This document shows, piece by piece, positions 31,109 to 39,707 of a DNA stretch of 64,000 bases (its first letter is position 1; each line of letters begins with the position of its first letter). Both the position numbers and the translations under genes were made by a program. The notes beneath the pieces were generated by a model. That model worked only from the letters and a program-made list of their open reading frames with translations, was not told the DNA's origin and did not search any database. The stretch spans positions 1 to 64,000 of the forward strand of contig DEIB01000013.1 in assembly GCA_002352215.1 (NCBI GenBank), read 5' to 3'. Source of the DNA: Chthonomonas sp. UBA2785. Lineage in GTDB: Bacteria; Armatimonadota; Fimbriimonadia; Fimbriimonadales; Fimbriimonadaceae.

Positions 31109-31921
31109 TTGCGAAGCGCTGAACAAATCGCGAGCCTGATGGCGGCCTATGCCGTCAGCCCGAAGGAGCAACTGAAGCAAACGGCATACCGTCTTCAACT
31201 GGCTGAGCACTGGGGCATTCCGACCGGGGCGAGGGTGCTGGAAATCGGATGCGGCCAAGGCGACACCACGGCCGTGCTGGCGGAGGTGGTTGGCCCGAAT
31301 GGGCATGTCACCGGCATTGACCCCGCCCCACCGGAGTACGGCGCCCCGATAACCCTAGGGGATTCGGCGCAGCATTTGCAGCAAGGTACTTACGGTTCGG
31401 TGGTAGACATGCGATTGGGATTCACCAATTGGTCAACTGTTGCCAATGATTATGACTACGCGGTGCTCGCTCATTGCGTTTGGTACTTTGCCAGCTACGA
31501 GGTTCTGGTGCAGACACTCCGGGAGGCGCGGCAACGCGCCAGGAAGCTCTGCTTTACGGAGTGGAGCCTCCAACCCCTCCATCCCGGACAGATCCCGCAC
31601 GCCTTCGCGGTGACGTTCCTGCAACTTGTGTCAAAGTTCCACCCTGAACTAGAACTGAACATCCAAAGCCCGTTCTCCGAATCCAAGATTGTCGAAGCCC
31701 TGGAATGCGCCGGCTGGGATATCGAATCCCGCCATGTGGTGGAACAACCCGACGTGGACGATGGAAGGTGGGAAGTGGAAGAGCTGCTCCGCCTGGCCGA
31801 GAGAGCCGACCTTAACTTGCCAGCCGAAGTGCAAAGTTGGTTGAAAGACCAAGGGGCTACAGTCCGGGCCTACGGGCCGGATTTCGCCACCCTGCCGTCT
31901 TTCAGCCTGATTTGCACCTGA
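31109..31921 (+). CDS. Class I SAM-dependent methyltransferase
   Basis: 270 residues from TTG 31109 with GGAG about 6 bases upstream. Motif I 'VLEIGCGQGDTTAVLAEVV', motif II 'VTGIDPAPPEYG', then 'DYDYAVLAHCVWYFASYEVL'. A C-terminal extension (about 190-270) carries helices and could be a substrate cap. Substrate unknown. Convergent with the HExxH gene, their stops only a base apart. Confidence 0.83.
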   Translation: MRSAEQIASLMAAYAVSPKEQLKQTAYRLQLAEHWGIPTGARVLEIGCGQGDTTAVLAEVVGPNGHVTGIDPAPPEYGAPITLGDSAQHLQQGTYGSVVDMRLGFTNWSTVANDYDYAVLAHCVWYFASYEVLVQTLREARQRARKLCFTEWSLQPLHPGQIPHAFAVTFLQLVSKFHPELELNIQSPFSESKIVEALECAGWDIESRHVVEQPDVDDGRWEVEELLRLAERADLNLPAEVQSWLKDQGATVRAYGPDFATLPSFSLICT

Positions 31922-31922
31922 T

Positions 31923-32672
31923 TCAAAGCTTGCCGGCGGGGCCGTGCCAGTCGGTCCCAGCCGGGAACAGCTTACGGATGTATTCCAGCCGCGCCGGCAC
32001 TTGGGCCTGCACCCGCGCTTTCACATCGGCGGGCAGGCGATCCGGGTGGTGGACCATCGTTACGGCAAAGAGGGCCGTCTCGGCCAGGTCTTCGCCTTTG
32101 GGGTGGGAGCGGCCGTAGTTCGTCAAGAATCCCGGATCGTTCCGCTGCGCACCTGTCCACCCTGGCGCCTCGGCGTGGTCTTTATCCCAGGTGGCGTGCA
32201 CACTCTCATGGAAGATCGTCTCCTCCAGATCGTGGGTGGAAATGCGTTTGCCCATGTTCTTGGTGTAGAGCACAATCAGCCCGATGTCACTGAATGCCGT
32301 GGCGTCGCCCTCATTGATGACCACCCGATTGACACCCTTGCGCAGAACGTGGGGGATGCGCCCGAGGCGGATGGCGGCGAGGTCCACATAGTTCTGGGCG
32401 ACTGACTGCGTGCCCGCCCGCTCGCTGACATAGAAGTCCACCTTCACGCTGTCCTTGTAGGTAGCGCGGAACTGGTACGCGGGCTGGAATAGCTCCTGCG
32501 TGGCCACTTTGTCCGGCATCTCGGCGGGGCCCTTCTCCACAAATGCCACGGTGTCCAGCACCGAACGGTCGGTCTCCCGGATGAAATCGAAATCCGTATC
32601 CACCACCGAGCTGGCGTAGAGCGGCTCCCGCCCTTGGGCCAGGGCCATTGCAACCAGAAGGCAAGCCGCCAT
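31923..32672 (-). CDS. Secreted HExxH protein, putative zinc metallopeptidase
   Basis: 249 residues from ATG 32672: signal peptide (MAACLLVAMALAQG), then a domain containing 'EETIFHESVHATWD' (H155, E156, H159) and a downstream acidic 'GEDLAETA' (E194 or E198), the layout of a gluzincin-like zinc site. I recognise no named peptidase family. It is divergent from 32733-33671, with 60 bases between the starts, and both promoters share one short AT-rich element. Confidence 0.65.
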   Translation of the reverse strand: MAACLLVAMALAQGREPLYASSVVDTDFDFIRETDRSVLDTVAFVEKGPAEMPDKVATQELFQPAYQFRATYKDSVKVDFYVSERAGTQSVAQNYVDLAAIRLGRIPHVLRKGVNRVVINEGDATAFSDIGLIVLYTKNMGKRISTHDLEETIFHESVHATWDKDHAEAPGWTGAQRNDPGFLTNYGRSHPKGEDLAETALFAVTMVHHPDRLPADVKARVQAQVPARLEYIRKLFPAGTDWHGPAGKL

Positions 32673-32720
32673 GAGCAAGTTCTACGCCGAAAAAGTCGCG
32701 GCTAAGCATGCACAAATCAC

Positions 32721-32726
32721 CATACT
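32721..32726 (+). promoter_or_regulatory. Leaderless-type -10 element (CATACT)
   Basis: CATACT, six bases (TAGAAC), then ATG 32733. No ribosome-binding sequence upstream. Confidence 0.55.
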
Positions 32727-32732
32727 TAGAAC

Positions 32733-33671
32733 ATGCTCTCGTGCGCGATTGCCTTGGCCGTGCTTACTTCGGTGCAGACCCCGGATGCCGCATCGCCTCG
32801 GTTCGCGCGCATGCCGGTCCGCATCATCCCGAATGCCCGGCCCATCAGTTGGAATCGTTCGAGCCAGTCACTCACGCTTTTCGGCGGCTACGGCTTACCC
32901 ACAAGGTCAGCGGCAAGGCGTCTTCTCACTCGCGAGGAACCAATCCGCGTCGCGTGGGATCGTCAGCTCATGCGGTACGACTTGGAATCGGACAAGATCG
33001 AGGAAGTCTTCGTCACCACTCCCGACTTCAGCCTGCGCGAAGTCGAGTGGTTGGGCGTCAGCTCCGACCTGGTTTTCACGCTTGAGAATGTGGCCGAGAA
33101 TCGAACCGGCGTTGTGCTCGCCCGCAAAGGGCAAACGGTGCGGACGCTGGATGACACCAAGGGCGCCTCGCTCATGACCATCGCCACGAGCGCGACTTTG
33201 CCCTACCTGGTGCTGTGTCTGAGCGGCCGAGAGGAGACGCGACTGCAAATCTTTGCGCCGCAAGGAGAGGTGCCGTTACAAGGCGTGCCGACCGGGCTCA
33301 GGGTGGCGACGGTCGGCGAAACCACAAATCCGGGCTATGTGCGTTTGACGGGCGCGGCGGGGGATGTCAACAGCGAGGCCGCCAATGGCTATGCCATCGA
33401 ACTTGAGACGGGTCGGGTGATTCCGGGAGAACGCGTGCCGGCTTACAATGCCCGAAAGTTTGAGCCCGCATTTGTTTTCAATCTTCAAAGGGCGGATGTG
33501 CCCGGAGTCGAGGGCCCTCTCTTTGATGTCTTTGCCCAGCGAGGTTTAGAGAAACCGATCTTCCTCCAGCGCGGTGCAGTTTTGGCGGTGGAGAGTCCGG
33601 ATGGTATGAAGACCGCGATCTGGGATGGCTCTGCGACGTATCTGTTTGAGTTTGTGCGCGTGGGTCGTTGA
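32733..33671 (+). CDS. Secreted protein of unknown function, probably beta-propeller
   Basis: 312 residues: signal peptide (MLSCAIALAVLTSVQT), then repeated beta-strand blocks such as 'PISWNRSSQSLTLFGG', 'LMRYDLESDKIEEVFV', 'LREVEWLGVSSDLVFTL', 'TIATSATLPYLVLCLSG' and 'SPDGMKTAIWDG', reminiscent of WD40-like / TolB-type propeller blades. No enzyme motif. Divergent from the HExxH gene; a joint role is possible but unsupported. Confidence 0.65.
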   Translation: MLSCAIALAVLTSVQTPDAASPRFARMPVRIIPNARPISWNRSSQSLTLFGGYGLPTRSAARRLLTREEPIRVAWDRQLMRYDLESDKIEEVFVTTPDFSLREVEWLGVSSDLVFTLENVAENRTGVVLARKGQTVRTLDDTKGASLMTIATSATLPYLVLCLSGREETRLQIFAPQGEVPLQGVPTGLRVATVGETTNPGYVRLTGAAGDVNSEAANGYAIELETGRVIPGERVPAYNARKFEPAFVFNLQRADVPGVEGPLFDVFAQRGLEKPIFLQRGAVLAVESPDGMKTAIWDGSATYLFEFVRVGR

Positions 33672-33698
33672 TTGACGGCCCTGCTCGGTTGGCAAGGG

Positions 33699-33983
33699 TT
33701 ACTTCAACCTGGCGCGGTAAGCGTCAAAGGCGTCCTTTTCCGACGGCGGCACCTCTTGCCAGTGGCAGTTATGCACCGCCCCCCACATTGCGTAAAACAT
33801 CAGCTTGGAAACCTGGCGGTGGCGCACTTTCAGTTCCGCCCATAGTTCGTAGAGATCGGCTTCGGCCAGTTGCCCGTGGGTGTGGATGCCCAGTTCATTC
33901 AGCCACCCGGCGGTCAGGTCGCTCAGGTTCCACAGCTCCGCCACGGGGGTGTCGTCAGTAGGTGGGGAGGTGCGGCGCGGCAT
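33699..33983 (-). CDS. TfoX/Sxy C-terminal-domain protein
   Basis: 94 residues: 'LWNLSDLTAGWLNELGIHTHGQLAEADLYELWAEL' region (helix-hairpin-helix-like) and 'LMFYAMWGAVHNCHWQEVP' match the stand-alone C-terminal domain of TfoX/Sxy. In Gammaproteobacteria Sxy activates competence; isolated C-terminal domains elsewhere have no proven role. TACCCT-N6-ATG precedes the start. Confidence 0.8.
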   Translation of the reverse strand: MPRRTSPPTDDTPVAELWNLSDLTAGWLNELGIHTHGQLAEADLYELWAELKVRHRQVSKLMFYAMWGAVHNCHWQEVPPSEKDAFDAYRARLK

Positions 33984-33989
33984 GGCCTG

Positions 33990-33995
33990 AGGGTA
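33990..33995 (-). promoter_or_regulatory. Leaderless-type -10 element (TACCCT)
   Basis: TACCCT at 33995-33990, six bases (CAGGCC), then ATG 33983. Confidence 0.45.
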
Positions 33996-34221
33996 CCGGA
34001 GCCCAAGCCCTTACCTAACCAATTCCTCTCCCGAAGTAATGAGAGGAGTTCCGGTCTCGCTCTGCTATTCCTGGGGTACGAGAGACGTCAATGCTGTGCT
34101 CCGTACGATCTGGCAAATGAACTAGCCAAGTTGAAGCAAAAACCCAACTCACACGCGCCATAATGGTAGGCCTCGCAACCCGCATATTGCGTGCCGCGTG
34201 GATATTTGCGGAGGTCAATTG

Positions 34222-34884
34222 ATGGTCAAGTTCTTACTCGCCCCGCAGAACATCCCGTTCCTAGTGGCATACATCATCATGCTGGCCTTTGCCGTTCTCA
34301 CCCTGGTGGTGGGAGCCATGGACAACGCCGACGCCGACGCCGAAGTGGACATTGATGCCGACGGCCTCGACTTTGGCGACCACGTGCTTAGCTACTTAGG
34401 CATTGGCAAGGTGCCGTTCACGATGCTGCTGGTTTCCTTCGCCTGGTCGTTTGGCTCGTGCGGTTACATCGTGCAGTTCGTTTTCCGCTCAATGGCGGGG
34501 ATGGTCTCCCCGTGGGTGGCCAGCGCCATTGCATTAGTGCCCGCTTTGCTGTTGCACGGGCTCGTGGCCAAGGGGCTACGGCAAATCACCGACCGCGACG
34601 ACTCCACGGCGGTGCATTCGGATAGTTTCGTGGGCAAGCTCGCCACGGTCACTCTGGGAGAAACCCAACGGGGCAAGCCCACCCAGGCCAAGCTGCGCGA
34701 TCAGCATGGCCAAACCCATTACGTTTTGGTCGAGCCGCACCGGGAGGAAGACACGCTTCTGCCCGGACAAGAAGTGATTCTTGTGGCTCGTCAGGGGTCG
34801 CTTTATGAAGCGATGCCCAATGACATAGACCTCATCACCGCCGACCTTCGGGTTGGCAACGGCTCCGCCGAGGAGCAAAAGTAA
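34222..34884 (+). CDS. YqiJ-like membrane protein with OB-fold tail
   Basis: 220 residues from ATG 34222 with GGAGG 7 bases upstream. Three to four membrane helices (about 8-30, 60-90, 95-120), an acidic loop with alternating Asp-Ala (DNADADAEVDIDADG), then a cytoplasmic NfeD/OB-like domain (about 140-210; 'GKLATVTLGETQRGKPTQA', 'LLPGQEVILV'). YqiJ/NfeD proteins are partners of flotillin-like SPFH proteins; the SPFH gene follows 3 bases after the stop. The pair should form a membrane microdomain complex. Confidence 0.85.
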   Translation: MVKFLLAPQNIPFLVAYIIMLAFAVLTLVVGAMDNADADAEVDIDADGLDFGDHVLSYLGIGKVPFTMLLVSFAWSFGSCGYIVQFVFRSMAGMVSPWVASAIALVPALLLHGLVAKGLRQITDRDDSTAVHSDSFVGKLATVTLGETQRGKPTQAKLRDQHGQTHYVLVEPHREEDTLLPGQEVILVARQGSLYEAMPNDIDLITADLRVGNGSAEEQK

Positions 34885-34886
34885 AC

Positions 34887-36656
34887 ATGGAAACCCTACA
34901 GCTGGCCGGCTTTATTGGCATTGGCTTTGTCGTCGCCCTCGTGGTGATTAGCGTGATGGTGGCCTCGCTCTACCGCAAGGCCTCTAAGGAACGCGCGTTT
35001 GTTCGCACCGGCCTGGGCGGACAGAAAGTCATCATCAACGGCGGCAAGATGGTGTTCCCCGTGATCCACGAAGTGACGTGGATCAACATGAACACGCTCC
35101 GCCTGGAAGTGCGCCGCGCCAACGAGCAGGCGCTCATCACCCGCGACCGCATGCGCGTGGACGTGACGGCGGAATTCTACGTGCGCGTCAAGCCGACCGA
35201 GGATGCGATTGCCGACGCCGCCCAAACCCTGGGCCAGCGCACCATGCAGCCGGATTCCTTGAAGGAACTGATTGAGGGCAAGTTCGTGGACTCTCTGCGC
35301 GCCGTGGCCGCCGAAATGGGCATGGAAGAGCTGCACGAGAAGCGCGCGGAGTTTGTGCAACGCGTACAAACGACGGTATCGGAAGACCTTCTTAAGAACG
35401 GCCTGGAACTCGAAAGCGTCTCGCTCACCTCTCTGGACCAGACCTCGCAGGAGTTCTTCAATCCGCAGAATGCGTTCGACGCGCAGGGTCTTACGCGCCT
35501 CACCGAACAGATCGAAACGCGCCGCAAGCAGCGCAACGATATCGAGCAAGAGATGCGCATTCAGATTGAGCAGCGCAACCTGGAAGCTGACCAACTGAGC
35601 CTGAAAATCAAGAAGGAGCAGGAATACGCCCGGCTGGAGCAAGAGCGTGAAGTGGAAATCACCCGCGCTGCCCAGGCCACCGAGATCGCCAAGGAGCGTG
35701 CGGACAAGACCCGCGCCGCCCGCGAGGCCGAAATTGTGGCCCAGCGCGATGTGCAGCAGGCCGAGATCCTCGCCAAGCAGGAACTGGACCAGAAGCGGAT
35801 TCTGGCCGACCAGCAAGTGCGTGAGAAGGAGATCGCCATGGCGAAGGCCGTGGAAGCCGCCGAAATCGAGAAGCGCAAGCTGATTGAGCTGAACGAGCAG
35901 GACAAGGCCATAGCCATTGCCGAGCGATCCAAGTCGCAATCGGAAATGGAAGCCCAGGCCGCCCAAGCCCGCGCCGAGCGCGTGCGAGCCGAAGAGCAAG
36001 TGCTGACGGTGCAGGAGGTTGAGATTGCCGAACGAAAGAAGAAGATCGAGATCGTGCAAGCCAGCGAGGAAGCCGAGCGCGAAGCCATTAAGCTGAAAGT
36101 GGCGGCCGAAGCCGAAGTGCAAGCGAGCCGTGACCGCGCGGCCGCCATCCGCACCGTGGCCGAGGGCGAAGCTGAAGCGGAAAAGCTGCGCGCCATGGCC
36201 AAGGAAGCGCTCTACGCGGTGGAAGCCAGCGGGAAGCGGGCGATCAACGAGGCAGAGAACACGCTTAGCCCCGAGATCATCGCGATGCATGTCAAGCGCG
36301 CCCTGATCGAAGCCCTGCCCGAAATCATCCGCGAAAGCGTGAAGCCGATGGAGCGCATCGACAGCATCAAGATCATGCACGTCGAAGGGCTATCGGGCGG
36401 TGGTGGCAACGGCGAGGTGGCCTCGTCCGGCGATGGGTCGCTGGCTGACCAAATGGTGAATTCAGCTTTGCGCTATCGCTCACAAGCGCCGATGGTGGAT
36501 GCCGTCCTGCGCGAGCTTGGTCTGCAAAATGGCGACCTGAGTTCGCTTTCTACCGACGTGGTGAAGAGCGTGGTGGAAACCAGCAACGGCACGGCGGCAG
36601 TGAAACCCGTGAAGGCGGTGACGCCGACCGACGGGGACACGGCCAAGGCCCCGTAA
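34887..36656 (+). CDS. YqiK/flotillin-like SPFH-domain protein
   Basis: 589 residues: N-terminal membrane hairpin (GFIGIGFVVALVVISVMVA, about 8-26), SPFH/Band-7 domain (about 35-210; 'AFVRTGLGGQKVIINGGK', 'ITRDRMRVDVTAEFYVRV'), then a very long Ala/Glu/Lys-rich coiled coil (about 210-440) and a C-terminal tail. Flotillins oligomerise and organise membrane domains. Size and order after YqiJ match the yqiJ-yqiK pair. The strong coding bias leaves a long open frame on the other strand that is not a gene. A terminator follows. Confidence 0.92.
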   Translation: METLQLAGFIGIGFVVALVVISVMVASLYRKASKERAFVRTGLGGQKVIINGGKMVFPVIHEVTWINMNTLRLEVRRANEQALITRDRMRVDVTAEFYVRVKPTEDAIADAAQTLGQRTMQPDSLKELIEGKFVDSLRAVAAEMGMEELHEKRAEFVQRVQTTVSEDLLKNGLELESVSLTSLDQTSQEFFNPQNAFDAQGLTRLTEQIETRRKQRNDIEQEMRIQIEQRNLEADQLSLKIKKEQEYARLEQEREVEITRAAQATEIAKERADKTRAAREAEIVAQRDVQQAEILAKQELDQKRILADQQVREKEIAMAKAVEAAEIEKRKLIELNEQDKAIAIAERSKSQSEMEAQAAQARAERVRAEEQVLTVQEVEIAERKKKIEIVQASEEAEREAIKLKVAAEAEVQASRDRAAAIRTVAEGEAEAEKLRAMAKEALYAVEASGKRAINEAENTLSPEIIAMHVKRALIEALPEIIRESVKPMERIDSIKIMHVEGLSGGGGNGEVASSGDGSLADQMVNSALRYRSQAPMVDAVLRELGLQNGDLSSLSTDVVKSVVETSNGTAAVKPVKAVTPTDGDTAKAP

Positions 36657-36664
36657 TGGGCTCT

Positions 36665-36698
36665 GGAGGCGGCACCGAAGGGTGTCGCCTCCTTCTCT
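36665..36698 (+). terminator. Intrinsic terminator of the yqiJ-yqiK pair
   Basis: GGAGGCGGCACC (36665-36676) / GGTGTCGCCTCC (36681-36692), one wobble, followed by TTCTCTTC, just past the flotillin stop. Confidence 0.75.
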
Positions 36699-36732
36699 TC
36701 ATCCTTGCCGAAGGAATGGGGTTGCGATTCTC

Positions 36733-37452
36733 TCAGCCTCGGCCGCTGGCCGCACGGTTGCCCGCCGCATTGGCGCGACTCCTCGCCCGCGTGAGGCGCA
36801 GACCGCGGGCCGAATCGGGGAACGGGTCGATGACAATGCTGAGCAGCAGGACTTCCTCGGTGAGTGGCTCGTACCGGTGACTCTCAGCGGCCCAGAAAAA
36901 TGCACTGTCCCCGGGGCCTAGCTCATAGGCGTGGTCATCAAAGACCAACCGCATCCTTCCGTTTAGCACATAAGCAAACTCCTCCCCCCGGTGCGATTTG
37001 CTCGGCGTAGGTGCCCGGAGGTGCATCAGATTGGGGTTGAATCGGCCCTTGCTATCCCGGCTCGCCAGGGGCGAAAAGGGAAGCGCGTCCGGGCTCCATT
37101 CGCGGGGGTCCGAGGGCAACTCGGGGCTGTTCGATACGGATCCGCGGTAGAGGTTGGCATCAAACCAGCGGCCGGAATCGGCCCGGGCAATGGCCACCGA
37201 CTCTTCCAAATGAAAATCTGCCGCCACTAACCGGTCGCGCCGGATGTTGAGCGCCCGCGCCAAGACGATGACGGTTTGGTCATGCACAGGCAGCCCTTTT
37301 TCCAGGCGCGTGATGGTGTTCTTGCTCACTTGCGCCTGGTCAGCCAGTTCGCGCACGGAGAGCCCGTAAAAGTGGCGGGCGCGCAAGAGACGTTGCCCGA
37401 TAGTGGGGAAGCCACGCTCCCGGAGGGCCGCATGAAACTCCTCTGACCGCAT
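36733..37452 (-). CDS. XRE-family regulator with cupin sensor domain
   Basis: About 239 residues from ATG 37452 (MRSEEFHAALRERG). Helix-turn-helix at about 15-75 ('LSVRELADQAQVSKNTITRLEKG'), then a C-terminal cupin_2 domain (about 150-225; 'SHRGEEFAYVLNGRMRLVF', 'LGPGDSAFFWAAESH'). The family controls small-metabolite pathways through a ligand in the cupin. TATCTT lies seven bases before the ATG, close to the leaderless pattern. An upstream in-frame TTG is less likely. No target gene is evident in the neighbourhood. Confidence 0.88.
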   Translation of the reverse strand: MRSEEFHAALRERGFPTIGQRLLRARHFYGLSVRELADQAQVSKNTITRLEKGLPVHDQTVIVLARALNIRRDRLVAADFHLEESVAIARADSGRWFDANLYRGSVSNSPELPSDPREWSPDALPFSPLASRDSKGRFNPNLMHLRAPTPSKSHRGEEFAYVLNGRMRLVFDDHAYELGPGDSAFFWAAESHRYEPLTEEVLLLSIVIDPFPDSARGLRLTRARSRANAAGNRAASGRG

Positions 37453-37529
37453 CGTCCCCAAGATAGCTCATGGCGACAAAAAATGTGACAAACATCCGGG
37501 CAATTCAGAATCTAAAGTTGGCCCAGGTC

Positions 37530-37562
37530 GGGTGCCCCGCGGTCCTCTCGGACGGGGCACCC
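37530..37562 (-). terminator. Strong hairpin after the 193-aa secreted protein gene
   Basis: GGGTGCCCCG (37530-37539) / CGGGGCACCC (37553-37562), ten perfect pairs, 14 bases past the stop at 37576. No T-run, but position and stem strength support termination. Confidence 0.6.
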
Positions 37563-37575
37563 ACAAAGACTCAAG

Positions 37576-38157
37576 TTACTCGACCGGGAGCAGCTCGTAA
37601 GTGATCTTGCCCGTGGCGTTGGTCGTTACCACCTTGGCACGCACCAGGCGGCCGGCCTTCGGGTCCACCCACTGCTCGATGGAGGTGGATTCCACCTGCG
37701 TTTTCGCGGAGCTTGTGATCTTCACGAGATCCTTGTCTTCGGAGGTCGTGGACCGGAACTCGGTCATCAAGCCAAGAAAGACCATGTTGCCGCCGTTGTT
37801 CGCGGGAAGAAAGATTGCGGAGAGGAACTGGGGCGCAAAGAGCATGGCGCCTTGGCCCGAATTCGTTGGCGCAAGCATCTTGTCCACGCCGTAGATGGCG
37901 CTGGTGGTGCCGCCGTCGGCCTTCTCATTGCCGACCTCCATCACGGTGGCGTGTTCCACATTGATCGCCAGGGGCATAGTGGGCGCGCTGATGAACTTCA
38001 TGGTGAGCTTTCCGCCGATCGCGTAGGGCTGGATATCGGCCTTGGCCTTGACTTGGTAAGTCCAGGTGTCGCCTTCCTTGAAGTTGTAGGTCGGGAAGGC
38101 GGGGGCGCTGGCGCTGCCGAGAATCGTGGATGCAATGAGGGTGCTGATCAATGCCAT
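37576..38157 (-). CDS. Secreted protein of unknown function
   Basis: 193 residues from ATG 38157: signal peptide (MALISTLIASTILGSASA), then a beta-rich domain starting 'YNFKEGDTWTYQVKAKADI' and ending 'AKVVTTNATGKITYELLPVE'. 'EGDTWTYQV' is a start often seen in DUF-type secreted proteins of Planctomycetes/Armatimonadota, but I cannot name a family. CATAAT lies nine bases before the ATG. Confidence 0.7.
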   Translation of the reverse strand: MALISTLIASTILGSASAPAFPTYNFKEGDTWTYQVKAKADIQPYAIGGKLTMKFISAPTMPLAINVEHATVMEVGNEKADGGTTSAIYGVDKMLAPTNSGQGAMLFAPQFLSAIFLPANNGGNMVFLGLMTEFRSTTSEDKDLVKITSSAKTQVESTSIEQWVDPKAGRLVRAKVVTTNATGKITYELLPVE

Positions 38158-38656
38158 AGCTCGAAGATTATGTGGCCTTATGCGGCCCATATTTAGATTC
38201 CAGAAGATGTTATGACTGTCCCAACTTTCTGCAATCGGCCATGAGGCGGGGAGACGTGAGGTGGCGCTGGGGATGGGGCACGGGGGCGGTCCGCCGCGCC
38301 TTCTCGCGGCTTTAGTGACGAGTCGATCGGGAACCGAATGTGCCCTCATTTTTCGAGGGGGTGACATTCTTGCAAGTCGGCATCGGAAAAATTGAACCGA
38401 ACCACTTGGTCGCCCCCGTGGCATCGGCCCTCACCGTGGCCGAAGCGATATTAGCCACCGGTTCACATCGCGTGCGGAGGCGGTTCCCATCGCCCCGGGG
38501 GTTGGTCTTCGCCGCCTCCCCGGGTGTCCCAAAACCCCACCGCCCTCGGCCCGCTGCGGTCCCAAGACTGCGCCCCGGTGTCCTGGGCCTTGCCGCTCCT
38601 GCGCCCGCCGGCATGCGCTTGCGGATGGGGTCGTCGGCTCGCTCCATACTAGGCGG
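38158..38656. other. Intergenic stretch of about 500 bases without a supported gene
   Basis: Open frames exist on both strands because of high G+C, but none has a plausible start, family likeness or normal composition. The part at 38500-38640 is C-rich on the plus strand. The CATACT element of the acetyltransferase gene lies at its right edge. I see no RNA structure or repeat that I can support. Confidence 0.6.
38645..38650 (+). promoter_or_regulatory. Leaderless-type -10 element (CATACT)
   Basis: CATACT, six bases (AGGCGG), then ATG 38657. The same hexamer and spacing as at 32721. Confidence 0.55.
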
Positions 38657-39127
38657 ATGGATGGGGTTTCGATTCGGCTAGCCACGGCCGCCGACCATGC
38701 GGCGCTGGGCCAGGTGATGTTCGACGCGGTGCGGCACAGCGCCAGCCCCTATACTCCGGCGCAACGCGAAGCCTGGGTGCCCGAAGCGCGCAGCGGCCCC
38801 GAGTGGGATGCGCGGTTGGCGGCGCAGACCGTGCTGGTGGCCACCCAGGAGGCGGAGATTGTGGGGTTCATGAGCCTGGCGGCGGAGGGCTACATCGACT
38901 TCGCCTTCATCCGGCCGGCCGCGCAGGGGCAGGGGCTGTTCCGGCGGCTCTATGATCAGATTGAGGCCCTCGCCCGGGAGCGGGGGGAGCCCCGGCTCAC
39001 CACCCACGCCAGCCTGATGGCGCAGCCCGCCTTCGCCGCCATGGGGTTCGTCACCACCCAGCCCGAGACGGTGCAGGTGCGGGGGCAATCGCTCGACCGC
39101 TTTGCGATGGAGAAGTGCTTGGACTGA
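38657..39127 (+). CDS. GNAT-family N-acetyltransferase
   Basis: 156 residues: 'IRLATAADHAALGQVM', the conserved 'EIVGFMSLAAEGYIDFAFIRPAAQGQGLFRRLYDQIE' region with the Q-x-x-G-x-[GA]-like acetyl-CoA loop (AQGQGLFRRL), and 'FAAMGFVTTQPETVQVRGQ'. The last block, including 'LTTHASLMAQPAFAAMGF', resembles the ElaA/PhnO-type small GNATs with a YafP-like layout. Substrate unknown. Monocistronic by position. Confidence 0.88.
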   Translation: MDGVSIRLATAADHAALGQVMFDAVRHSASPYTPAQREAWVPEARSGPEWDARLAAQTVLVATQEAEIVGFMSLAAEGYIDFAFIRPAAQGQGLFRRLYDQIEALARERGEPRLTTHASLMAQPAFAAMGFVTTQPETVQVRGQSLDRFAMEKCLD

Positions 39128-39200
39128 GTGCCAATGCGATTGCCGGGTTTGGTGGAGGCGGCCGGAATTGCTCCTTGAGAAGCGAGCAAAACGCGGCGCA

Positions 39201-39629
39201 TCAGTCACCGCCCCAAACCCGGAAAACCTCGACACCATCAAAGTCAATGTGGGTTCCGTAGCTTGCGTTCTTACTGCACCCTACAATAAAGCTCCATCGC
39301 GTTGGCCCGTCATACTCAAGGGCGTCTTCGTTGACCCAGATGTGCGGGTCGGCCACGGCCTCAATGAATTCTGGGGACTGCTCGTGATGGGAAAGAAAAG
39401 CTGCCTTAGCCCGAAGCAGAACAGAAGGCAAGTCCCCGAGGATCAGTCTCGCTAACTCGAGCTCCGCATCATTTGGTTCTCGCGGGGAAGCGCGCGGGAT
39501 TGGCTCGGTCTGTAGAACGAACCGAACCGGTTGCCCCAGAAACAAGGTCGTACCAGGAAGGGTCGTTTGCCTCCCTTCCGGATATTCGATAAGCGATTGC
39601 AGTGTAGTTTCAATGGCTTCCCTGTCCAT
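39201..39629 (-). CDS. Hypothetical protein, 142 aa
   Basis: Soluble protein beginning MDREAIETTLQSLIEYPEGR, with no recognised domain. C-terminal 'WSFIVGCSKNASYGTHIDFDGVEVFRVWGG' region suggests a small alpha/beta fold with a conserved Trp-Gly ending, as in some SMI1/DUF immunity-like proteins, but this is weak. Base composition is lower in G+C than neighbours (31 of 60 at 39421-39480). CAGAAT-N6-ATG precedes the start. Confidence 0.6.
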   Translation of the reverse strand: MDREAIETTLQSLIEYPEGRQTTLPGTTLFLGQPVRFVLQTEPIPRASPREPNDAELELARLILGDLPSVLLRAKAAFLSHHEQSPEFIEAVADPHIWVNEDALEYDGPTRWSFIVGCSKNASYGTHIDFDGVEVFRVWGGD

Positions 39630-39635
39630 TTTCGC

Positions 39636-39641
39636 ATTCTG
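39636..39641 (-). promoter_or_regulatory. Leaderless-type -10 element (CAGAAT)
   Basis: CAGAAT at 39641-39636, six bases (GCGAAA), then ATG 39629. Confidence 0.45.
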
Positions 39642-39707
39642 AGCTAAGCCGGTTCATCCCTGCATATCAATTTCGTTGAATTCAAGCCACCCGGTAATCT
39701 CCCTACC

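Noticed and set aside
34015..34218. A 67-residue minus-strand frame between the TfoX-like and YqiJ-like genes
   Set aside because: No ribosome site or leaderless promoter and unusual composition; it overlaps the region expected to hold the yqiJ promoter.
34896..36380. A 494-residue open frame on the minus strand opposite the flotillin-like gene
   Set aside because: It is rich in Leu, His and Phe as the mirror of a Glu/Lys/Ala coiled coil with strong codon bias; no family likeness or promoter, and it lies wholly inside a well-supported gene.
38340..38685. Overlapping frames on both strands in the 500-base gap
   Set aside because: Pro/Arg/Ala-rich, no start signals, no recognisable domain; treated as non-coding.
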